NCBI RefSeq assembly: GCF_024505185.1 | Contig: NZ_JANIBJ010000005.1 | Coordinates: 1-64,000 of the forward strand | Direction of reading: 5' to 3' | DNA length: 64,000 nucleotides | DNA from: Methylomonas subterranea | Lineage (GTDB): Bacteria; Pseudomonadota; Gammaproteobacteria; Methylococcales; Methylomonadaceae | In this document: piece after piece, positions 39,703 to 47,045 of the stretch | Numbering within the stretch: position 1 is the first letter of the stretch | Layout: each line of letters begins with the position of its first letter | Program-made: the position numbers and the translations under genes | Notes under the pieces: generated by a model | What the model was told of the DNA's origin: nothing | Databases searched by the model: none | The model's input: only the letters and a program-made list of their open reading frames with translations

Positions 39703-42700
39703 ATGACCAGCAAAACCACCGAGAAAGAACTGGAAATCGCCATCGAAAAACAGCTGACCGGCACCTGTCTGGAGGCGCAAAAGGGTGTTGCCGAAGCGGG
39801 CGAGCTGCCGTTCAGCCCCAACCACGGCTACCAGCTCGGCTTGCCGCACGATTTCAACGCCCGTTATGCCATCGACAGCAAACGCTTTTGGGCCTTCTTG
39901 GAACACACCCAACCTAAAGAGCTGGAAAAGTTGCAAAAGCACAGCGGCGATTGGCAGCTTAAAGTGCTGGAACGCTTCGACAAACTGATCAAAAAATACG
40001 GCCTGCTGCATTTGCTGAAAAAGGGTTTGAGTGTCGACGATGCCACTTTGCACCTGATGTATCCGGCGCCGCTGGACAGCAGTTCCGACAAAGTGAAGCA
40101 GAACTTTGCCGACAACATTTTCAGCAGTACCCGTCAGGTACGTTATTCCCTGAGCAATACCCTGGAAGAAATCGATCTGGTGTTGTTCATCAACGGTCTG
40201 CCGTTTGCCACGCTGGAGCTGAAAAATCCCTGGACCGGTCAAACCGCGCGTTATCACGGCCAGAAGCAATATCGCGAAGATAGGGACATCAATCAGCCTT
40301 TGCTGCAATTCGGCCGCTGCCTGGTGCATATGGCAGTGGATACCGATGAAATCTACATGACCACCAAACTGGCCGGGCCGCACACCTTCTTTTTGCCGTT
40401 CAACAAAGGCCATAACCACGGCGCCGGCAATCCGCCCAATCCAAACGGCCACAAAAGCGCCTATTTATGGCAGGAAGTGTTCAGCAAAGACAGTGTCGCC
40501 AACATCATTCAGCATTTCGTGCGATTGGACGGCAGCAGTAAAGAGCCGTTGGATAAGCGCAGCTTGTTTTTTCCGCGTTACCACCAACTGGATGTAGTGC
40601 GCAAACTGGTGGCGCATGCCAGTCAAAACGGTGTTGGGCAAACCTATCTGATCCAACACTCGGCGGGTTCCGGTAAATCCAATTCCATCACCTGGGCAGC
40701 CTATCAATTGATTGAAGTGTATCCGTCGGGGCAGGAAAAACCGTTGTTCGATTCGGTCATCGTCGTTACCGACCGCCGCCTGCTGGACAAGCAGTTGCGC
40801 GACAACATCAAGGATTTTTCCGAAGTCAAAAACATCGTCGCTCCGGCGTTTAAGTCTTCGGAGTTGAAAAGCGCCCTGGAGCAGGGCAAGAAAATCATCA
40901 TTACCACCATCCAGAAATTTCCCTTCATCATCGACGGCATCGCCGATCTGAGCGACAAACGTTTTGCGGTGATCATCGACGAGGCTCACAGCTCGCAGAG
41001 CGGTTCAGCGCACGACAATATGAACCGGGCGATGGGCAAGAGCGAGCAAGCCGAGGAAGAGCTGGATGTGCAGGACAAAATTCTGCAAGCCATGCAATCC
41101 AGGAAAATGCGCGGTAACGCCTCCTATTTAGCCTTTACCGCAACGCCGAAAAACACCACCTTGGAAAAGTTCGGGGTTAAACAAGCGGATGGCAGTTTCG
41201 AGCCGTTTCATTTGTATTCCATGAAACAGGCGATCGAGGAAGGCTTTATCCTGGATGTGCTGGCCAATTACACCACCTATAAAAGCTATTACGAGATCCA
41301 GAAATCCATCACGGATAATCCGTTGTTCGACAGTGCCAAGGCACAGAAAAAGCTGCGCGCCTATGTCGAGCGCCATCAGCAGACCATTGCCGTGAAAGCG
41401 GAAATCATGCTGGACCATTTCATTCCGCAGGTGGTCAACAGCAAAAAGCTCAAAGGCAAAGCCAAGGGTATGGTGATCACCCAGAATATTGAGGCGGCCA
41501 TTCGATATTACCGGGCGATTAGCCAGTTATTGAAGGACCGCGGCAATCCGTTCAAGGTTGCCATTGCCTTTTCCGGCACCAAAGAAGTTGACGGCATCGA
41601 GTACAGCGAAGCGCAAATCAATGGTTTTGCCGAAAATGAAACCCGCGATTATTTCGATCAAGACGAGTACCGTTTGTTGATCGTCGCAAACAAATACTTG
41701 ACCGGATTCGATCAGCCCAAGCTCAGTGCGATGTATGTCGATAAAAAATTACAAGGCGTACTGGCGGTGCAAGCCTTGTCGCGCTTGAATCGGGCAGCGC
41801 CCAAGTGGGGTAAGAAAACCGAAGATTTGTTCATCCTGGATTTCTTTAATTCGGTAGACGATATTAAAACCGCCTTCGATCCTTTTTATACCGCCACGCG
41901 CTTGTCGGAAGCCACGGATGTCAATGTATTGCATGAGTTAAAAGATGCGCTGGATGAGGTGGCGGTGTATGAGTGGTTTGAGGTTGAGCAGTTTGTCGAA
42001 CTGTATTTTAGTAATACCGATGCCCAGCAGCTAAGCCCTCTGATCGATACGGCGGCGGACCGATTCAATCAGGAATTGGCGCTTGATGAACTGGCTAAAG
42101 CCGACTTCAAGATCAAGGCCAAGCAGTTTGTCAAAATCTACGGACAAATGGCCGCCATCATGCCATTTGAAATTGTTGCGTGGGAAAAGCTGTTCTGGTT
42201 CCTGAAATTTTTGATCCCCAAGCTGATCGTGAAAGACCCCAATGCGGATCAGATTGATGAATTGCTGGAGTCGGTGGATTTGTCGTCTTATGGTTTGGAA
42301 CGGGTCAAACTCAACCACCACATTGGCTTGGATGCCAGCGAAACCGAGCTGGTGCCGCAAAACCCCAATCTCCGTGGTGCGCATGGCGGCAATCAAGAAC
42401 ATGATCCGTTGGATGAAATCATTCGTAGCTTTAACGAGCGCTGGTTTCAAGGCTGGGGTGCAACGCCTGAAGAGCAGCGCATCAAGTTCATCAATATCGC
42501 CGACGGTATCAAAGCGCATCCTGATTTCCAGGAAAAATATCAAAACAACCCCGATGTGCATACCCGAATCTTGGCGTTTGAAAAGATATTTGAAGACGTG
42601 ATACTCAAGAATCGCCGCAATGAATTGGAACTCTATAAATTGCTTGCCAACGATCCCGCATTTAAAGCCGCCATGCAGCAGAGTTTGCGGCAAATGGTGG

Positions 42701-42705
42701 CGTGA
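39703..42705 (+). CDS. hsdR: type I restriction endonuclease subunit HsdR
   Basis: Motor and nuclease of the complex, 1000 residues. The N-terminal nuclease has the E-x-K motif at Glu172-Leu-Lys174 (FATLELKNPW). The helicase has Walker A in HSAGSGKSNSI (about 318-328), a DEAH box in VIIDEAHSSQSG (about 424-435), FTATPKNTT and the QALSRLNRA motif VI. The C-terminal helical part that docks to HsdM is present. SD AAGGAAAG precedes the ATG. The gene is intact, unlike the second hsdR remnant near 45.5-46.1 kb. Confidence 0.96.
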   Translation: MTSKTTEKELEIAIEKQLTGTCLEAQKGVAEAGELPFSPNHGYQLGLPHDFNARYAIDSKRFWAFLEHTQPKELEKLQKHSGDWQLKVLERFDKLIKKYGLLHLLKKGLSVDDATLHLMYPAPLDSSSDKVKQNFADNIFSSTRQVRYSLSNTLEEIDLVLFINGLPFATLELKNPWTGQTARYHGQKQYREDRDINQPLLQFGRCLVHMAVDTDEIYMTTKLAGPHTFFLPFNKGHNHGAGNPPNPNGHKSAYLWQEVFSKDSVANIIQHFVRLDGSSKEPLDKRSLFFPRYHQLDVVRKLVAHASQNGVGQTYLIQHSAGSGKSNSITWAAYQLIEVYPSGQEKPLFDSVIVVTDRRLLDKQLRDNIKDFSEVKNIVAPAFKSSELKSALEQGKKIIITTIQKFPFIIDGIADLSDKRFAVIIDEAHSSQSGSAHDNMNRAMGKSEQAEEELDVQDKILQAMQSRKMRGNASYLAFTATPKNTTLEKFGVKQADGSFEPFHLYSMKQAIEEGFILDVLANYTTYKSYYEIQKSITDNPLFDSAKAQKKLRAYVERHQQTIAVKAEIMLDHFIPQVVNSKKLKGKAKGMVITQNIEAAIRYYRAISQLLKDRGNPFKVAIAFSGTKEVDGIEYSEAQINGFAENETRDYFDQDEYRLLIVANKYLTGFDQPKLSAMYVDKKLQGVLAVQALSRLNRAAPKWGKKTEDLFILDFFNSVDDIKTAFDPFYTATRLSEATDVNVLHELKDALDEVAVYEWFEVEQFVELYFSNTDAQQLSPLIDTAADRFNQELALDELAKADFKIKAKQFVKIYGQMAAIMPFEIVAWEKLFWFLKFLIPKLIVKDPNADQIDELLESVDLSSYGLERVKLNHHIGLDASETELVPQNPNLRGAHGGNQEHDPLDEIIRSFNERWFQGWGATPEEQRIKFINIADGIKAHPDFQEKYQNNPDVHTRILAFEKIFEDVILKNRRNELELYKLLANDPAFKAAMQQSLRQMVA

Positions 42706-42772
42706 TGCGCCGATAGCTGTATTTATTGAATGATCTAAATTTATTAACTTTTAAAACCATCAACTCTCAATT

Positions 42773-43045
42773 ATGAACAAATCCGACCTCATCGACGCCA
42801 TCGCCAGCCATGCCAACCTGACCAAAGCCGATGCCGGCCGCGCATTGGATGGCATTACCCGGTCTATACAGTCAGCTCTCAAATCGGGTGATTCAGTGGC
42901 ACTGGTGGGCTTCGGAACGTTTGAAGTGAAAGAACGTGCAGAGCGCACTGGTCGTAATCCCCAAACCGGCGAAGCAATCACGATAGCCGCCGCCAAACTG
43001 CCATCGTTCAAAGCCGGTAAAGGCCTGAAAGACGCCGTTCAGTAA
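42773..43045 (+). CDS. HU-type DNA-binding protein
   Basis: A 90-residue DNABII protein close to HU-beta ([59 protein letters not shown]). The Pro-containing arm is intact. It stands just after hsdR on the same strand, with 67 nt between. A chromosomal hupB usually sits beside lon, so this is probably an extra, island-borne copy. Confidence 0.92.
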   Translation: MNKSDLIDAIASHANLTKADAGRALDGITRSIQSALKSGDSVALVGFGTFEVKERAERTGRNPQTGEAITIAAAKLPSFKAGKGLKDAVQ

Positions 43046-43056
43046 TTCGGCCGCCT

Positions 43057-43383
43057 TTATTGCGGTCCCATACCCCCACCTTCCAGCTCAGATTGCCGTT
43101 TGACCGTAGGTACATCCAATTCGGTCATCCGGCCTTGGGTGCGGGTCAACGTATCTTGGCGTGTGGTCGTGGTGGCGCCGTATTTTTGTGGATTGAGCCG
43201 ACTGCCAGTACCGGTCAGTTGATCGAGATTGAGCATGGAGGCTGCATTGGCGTCTGTCGGTAAATGCCCGGTCTGCGCCAGAATGCCCAACCATTCGTCC
43301 AGGTTGACTTGAGTCCAATCGACCCGATCCAGACCCGAGAGGTAATAACGCGCGGCACCATGATTCGATGGCATTCGGGACAA
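43057..43383 (-). CDS. unrecognised ORF, perhaps the 3' remnant of a larger gene
   Basis: The 108 residues read like the C-terminal end of a bacterial protein (LDRVDWTQVNLDEWLGIL, LNPQKYGATTTTRQDTLTRT). No SD is seen before the Met, and upstream frames are broken. The Gly/Gln/Thr-rich end suggests a low-complexity tail. It may be a leftover of a conjugative or other mobile-element gene; I cannot name it. It converges on the HU gene with 11 nt between the stops. Confidence 0.45.
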   Translation of the reverse strand: MSRMPSNHGAARYYLSGLDRVDWTQVNLDEWLGILAQTGHLPTDANAASMLNLDQLTGTGSRLNPQKYGATTTTRQDTLTRTQGRMTELDVPTVKRQSELEGGGMGPQ

Positions 43384-43609
43384 TCGACAGTTGCATGATG
43401 TCCATTGAACATCGAGTGATTTGATCGAGTTTAAATCGATTGGCTGGGCCGTTTGAACCGTTCTGAGAGTGATGACTGTGAAGACATTGTTTTCTCCATG
43501 CCTAAGTTGCTGGGCAATCGTACCGCGATTGAGCTAACGTTCTGAGTCGGTTTTTTAAATCAAAACTATTTCAACAAGGCAAAGAAAATTAGCCTGAATA
43601 TCGATTCGA

Positions 43610-44098
43610 TTATTCGCTGACACTCGCCAGAATTTTGTTGATTGCCGTAGCCGAAATTCGAAAATCCGATCGGTGCAAGACTTCAAAAGCCGCTCGAGCA
43701 GACGCAATCAAACCTTGTTTCTTGGCTAGACCAATGACTGCGGCCGTACCGACGAACTGCAGTTGATATTCTTTGGCCACAGCCCGGCCGGCACGTTCAT
43801 CCATGATCAGCAAATAGTTTTGGGGTGACGATAGCGCGATGTTGATGCAATCCGTTTCACCAACGTCCAGGTCGATATCCAAACGTGGTGTGATGGATTC
43901 ATGCCATACCGTCAACCAACCTGAATCGAATGCATGGAACAGCGCTTGTTCACCCGGCGCCGATTTGCCGGGTAACACTTCCTGTTTCACCGATTCAGGT
44001 ACGAAAACCTCGCCAAATAACTGGGGCAGCCAGATTAAACCCTCCACCAACGCCAGTCCGATCAATGGACTGGCATCGACAATGACTTTTTTGGTCAT
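43610..44098 (-). CDS. DUF3368 PIN-like toxin
   Basis: A 162-residue PIN-fold protein of the DUF3368 type. VIVDASPLIGLA carries the first acidic residue, DLDVGETDCINIAL the middle Glu/Asp and LLIMDERAGRAVA the third acidic cluster. PIN proteins are metal-dependent ribonucleases and usually toxins. It starts 6 nt after the antitoxin stop, the standard antitoxin-first order for this family. Confidence 0.88.
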   Translation of the reverse strand: MTKKVIVDASPLIGLALVEGLIWLPQLFGEVFVPESVKQEVLPGKSAPGEQALFHAFDSGWLTVWHESITPRLDIDLDVGETDCINIALSSPQNYLLIMDERAGRAVAKEYQLQFVGTAAVIGLAKKQGLIASARAAFEVLHRSDFRISATAINKILASVSE

Positions 44099-44104
44099 CC
44101 GCGA

Positions 44105-44449
44105 TCAGGCTTGGTTGAGCCACTGGTCCAGAGTGTCCAAATCATCCTCGACTTCATCCGCTGTTTGCTCGATGACGGAAATACCCAGGCGCGAGACGTG
44201 CGCAATAAAGTTTGCCAATGGCATATCGGCCAGTTTAGCGGAGCGGGCAAGGGATAAATTTCCGTCTTTGAATAAGGCTGTCGCCAAGGCCTTGCGAACA
44301 CCAGGCATGCCGATGATTTTGGTGGATTTTAGGCCAACCATCACCGCGTCCGGTTCGTTTCGATTCATAACCAGGACCATATCCTCGTGAGCCATGCGCA
44401 GAGCTTCGCTGGGGTTGTTCTTTAGACCGCTAACATTCACTGTTTTCAT
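44105..44449 (-). CDS. UPF0175/Phd-like antitoxin
   Basis: A 114-residue protein whose N-terminal half resembles a Phd/YefM-type module (MKTVNVSGLKNNPSEALRMA, VLVMNRNEPDAVMVGL) and whose C-terminal half is UPF0175-like (FKDGNLSLARSAKLADMPLA), ending in an acidic tail that would bind the toxin. It pairs with the DUF3368 gene downstream. A palindrome over its -10 region (44480-44491) would fit autorepression. Confidence 0.87.
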   Translation of the reverse strand: MKTVNVSGLKNNPSEALRMAHEDMVLVMNRNEPDAVMVGLKSTKIIGMPGVRKALATALFKDGNLSLARSAKLADMPLANFIAHVSRLGISVIEQTADEVEDDLDTLDQWLNQA

Positions 44450-44479
44450 AGCCTGATTACATAGGAAGATTAGATAGGT

Positions 44480-44491
44480 GGATTATAATCC
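44480..44491 (-). promoter_or_regulatory. palindromic operator/-10 of the toxin-antitoxin pair
   Basis: GGATTATAATCC is a perfect 12-bp palindrome containing TATAAT on both strands, about 30 nt before the antitoxin ATG. A repressor dimer bound here would cover the -10 box. The -35 is poor. Confidence 0.5.
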
Positions 44492-44688
44492 TCTAAATGA
44501 AAATTGTTGCATAAAGTTGTTTCCCTGGGCGTTGAATCGACCCCTATGTGGCTACGACAACGTCGCTACTAGGATTGATTACTCGGTGATGATTCTGGTT
44601 TTAGGGATTTGGCTTAGCATGCACATTTGGCAGACTTGCGGGTATTTACAGCCATGAATGACTAAATAGGGCGTATGGCAGGTCGTAC

Positions 44689-44827
44689 AGTAACGCTCAT
44701 GAAGGCCTGGCAATCACCCCGGCATATGAAAGTCAACGGCGTTATGTCGTTAGTTTTTGGGCGGTTGACACGTGACTTTCAGAGTAACGTTCATGAAGGC
44801 CGGGCGATCGCCCCGGCAAATGAAAGT
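44689..44827 (+). repeat. two 45-nt REP-like units
   Basis: Units at 44689-44733 and 44783-44827 agree in 40 of 45 positions by eye; each starts AGTAACG(C/T)TCATGAAGGCC and ends ATGAAAGT. The second contains the 12-bp palindrome GGGCGATCGCCC and, with the preceding ACTTTC, has inverted ends ACTTTC/GAAAGT. Their repeat distance is 94 bp. Confidence 0.7.
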
Positions 44828-44867
44828 AGTGCAGCTGGGCACGGTTCCTCGCCGGACAAGACGCCGT

Positions 44868-44912
44868 AAATACGTCCGTGTAGGCTCGACGGCAGCATCC
44901 TTGCTGCCGTCG
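44868..44912 (+). repeat. dispersed repeat, copy 2
   Basis: TAAATACGTCCGTGTAGGCT followed by the hairpin GACGGCAGCA-TCCT-TGCTGCCGTC. It shares its layout with 491-533 near the left edge. Confidence 0.6.
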
Positions 44913-45094
44913 CCTGTCCAACAAGCAACCGTTCCCGCTCGATTTTTTACTTTCAGAGTAAGGTAATTCAGCGAGTCCGTCTCTCAGGGCTTCGACGATA
45001 ATTCAGGCTTCATCGAAATTTGCTGGCTGTATGCGGCCAAATGGTCGGCGTTCTTGGATATTGCTTGGATGGAATTCGCAAAAAGTGTCCCAGG

Positions 45095-46130
45095 CCAGGA
45101 AATCAACCCGGAAACCAACGCCATCTGTAAAGCCGATTTGTTGCTAAAGGGCGAAGGCGAAGAGGCCGAGAACATCGTCGGCGGCGCGGATAAATCCACC
45201 TTGTCGGCTGACCGGTTTCCGGCGCGTGAATTCGACTTCATGCTGTCTAATCCGCCGTACGGCAAAAGCTGGAAAACCGACCTGGAACGCATGGGCGGCA
45301 AAGCCGGTTTTACTGACCCGCGCTTCATGGCCACCCGCGACGGTGACCCGGAATACAAACTCATCACGCGTTCCAGCGACGGCCAGTTGATGTTTTTGGT
45401 CAACAAACCGCGGAAGATGAAGCACAACACCCCATTGGGCAGCCGTATTGCCTTGGCACATAACGGCTCGGCGCTATTTACCGGCGATGCTGGCCAGGGC
45501 GAAAGCAACATCCGCCGCGAGGCCCTCGAAGTGCATTTTGCGGTGGACGACAGTGAAGTGGCGTTTTGCACGCATTTAACCGGCAAAACCTCGTGGTTTT
45601 TACCGTTCAACCAGGGCTGGAACAGCGGTGCCGGCAATCCGCCCAATCCGGACGGGCTGAAATCCGATTACCTGTGGAAGCGGGTGTTGGCCAAGGAATT
45701 GCTAGCCAACATCATCGAAAACTTTGCCCAGATCGTCGAAGAGGAAGGCGAGCGCGGTAAGAATAAGCGCAAACAGGTATTTCCGCGCTTCCATCAACTT
45801 TGCAGGGTGCGGGCCTTGTCGCGCCGCTACGGCGCCGAAGACGTGGGCCGCCGTTACCTGATTCAACATCGGAGTTGGACCCGATCCTGGATGTTTGCGT
45901 CGAAGCGTGCCAACGGCAATTGGATGAAAATGCCCAAATCGAGTTTAAAGGCAAAGCCAAGGCCTTCGTGCACAGCTATGGTTTCCTCGGTGCGATATTG
46001 ACCTATGGACACCCGGCTTAGGAAAAACTGGCGATTTTTCTGAATTTCCTGATCCCGAAATTACCGGCACCGAAAGAGGAAGACCTTTCCAAGAGCGTGC
46101 TCGATGCCATCGACATGGATAGTTAGGCGC
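45095..46130 (+). pseudogene. hsdM'-hsdR' remnant of a second type I restriction system
   Basis: Three pieces are joined. (1) HsdM from about QEINPETNAICKADLLLKGE through LSNPPYGKSW to GDAGQGESNIRR (45095-45520). (2) In the same frame, HsdR from EALEVHFAVDDSEVAF through GAGNPPNPDGLKSDYLW to YLIQHRS (45520-45877), i.e. up to just before the Walker A motif. (3) After a frame change, the HsdR C-terminal part TLDPILDVCVEACQRQLDEN to SKSVLDAIDMDS (about 45876-46124), with a TAG inside at 46019. The helicase core and hsdS are gone. All parts differ clearly from the intact system at 34-42.7 kb, so it is the wreck of a different one and not a duplication. Confidence 0.85.
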
Positions 46131-47045
46131 GATTTTCTGAATTTGGCTGACTTGGCTGCCGTGGAAGCCCGCGACCAGCTCTCGGCGAGTCATATTCTGT
46201 TCCCTGTGTTGAATTTGCTGTCCGCGCACGACGTGGGCGTATTGCGCCGCGAGTTTATCGAAGGCGACATGGAATATTCCAATCGTTCGTTGAGTTTTGC
46301 GATGTCAGGCAGCGAGCGGCGCTTGACTATGCGGATTGGGCCGATAAGGTGTCGATTCGCTGGACGGTGCCGGCGCAGGCCGCCGAGACGATGCGAGGCA
46401 GTCATGGGCAGTAAGTTGAGCAAGCTTTTTAGTTGGTTTCCCGAGCTTGGAAAATTTTACGGGGCGAGCTCCGCTAAAGAGTTCGATGAATTTCTCGAAC
46501 TGCATTTTGCGCGCAGTATTCAGCGTATGGAAGCCGAGGCGCATCATTTGGCCGACGATAGCGAAGAAAGCTGTCGGCGTTTTTAGCCGCCGCCTAAAGT
46601 AGGCCGGGATTGTCGATGGTTCGCGAAGCATACAGCAATGGCCGCGTCGATCTTACCATCCGTTCGGAAAGTTTATTGAGCGCCGAGCAACGGCTGGCTA
46701 AAGCCAAAATTTATGACGGCCCCGCTTACCATGCGCAAGCCATCACAATTAGTGGCTCGGTATTCGACTGGCAGACAGCCGAGCGCTTACGTGATCGAAT
46801 ACGTCAAAAAGCCCGATATTGCCAATATCGTTTCGCGCTTGCGCAAGCAAGCCGGCGCTGAGTTGACGGAGCGGCAGGAAGGTTCAATCACCGGTCACAA
46901 TATGCGTTGGGCTTATGTCGGAAGGCATCTGCATGGCAGCGAGGAGTTGCTTAGGGTGGTGCATATCAATATCAACTTGAAGCAATGACTGCCATTTTCG
47001 CTGGCGAACGAAACGCCGTTGGCGCAAATGTTACAGCTCGTTTCA
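46131..47045. other. degenerate stretch without an intact gene
   Basis: Short frames with partly protein-like text occur in different frames (for example ADWADKVSIRWTVPAQAAET near 46330-46395; FPELGKFYGASSAKEFDEFL near 46437-46490; VIEYVKKPDIANIVSRLRKQ near 46790-46850). None is long or has a clear start signal. It looks like decayed coding DNA, possibly of more than one gene. I do not recognise the parents. Confidence 0.45.

Larger units (their letters stand above)
44450..45053. other. repeat-rich, gene-free stretch
   Basis: Apart from the TA promoter it holds two 45-nt REP-like units (44689-44733, 44783-44827), a repeated ACTTTCAGAGTAA box (44775-44787, 44949-44961) and copy 2 of the dispersed repeat (about 44868-44912). 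The short frames here are not protein-like. Confidence 0.6.

Noticed and set aside
39485..39706. 73-residue ORF between AlbA_2 and hsdR
   Set aside because: It crosses the inverted repeat and overlaps the hsdR start; composition is not protein-like.
42706..44100. complete conjugative element
   Set aside because: No relaxase, coupling protein or type IV secretion gene is present; one orphan ORF with a possibly mobile-element origin is not enough.
44680..44965. possible CRISPR array
   Set aside because: Only two 45-nt units with a 49-nt gap, several mismatches, palindromic REP-like structure and no cas genes.
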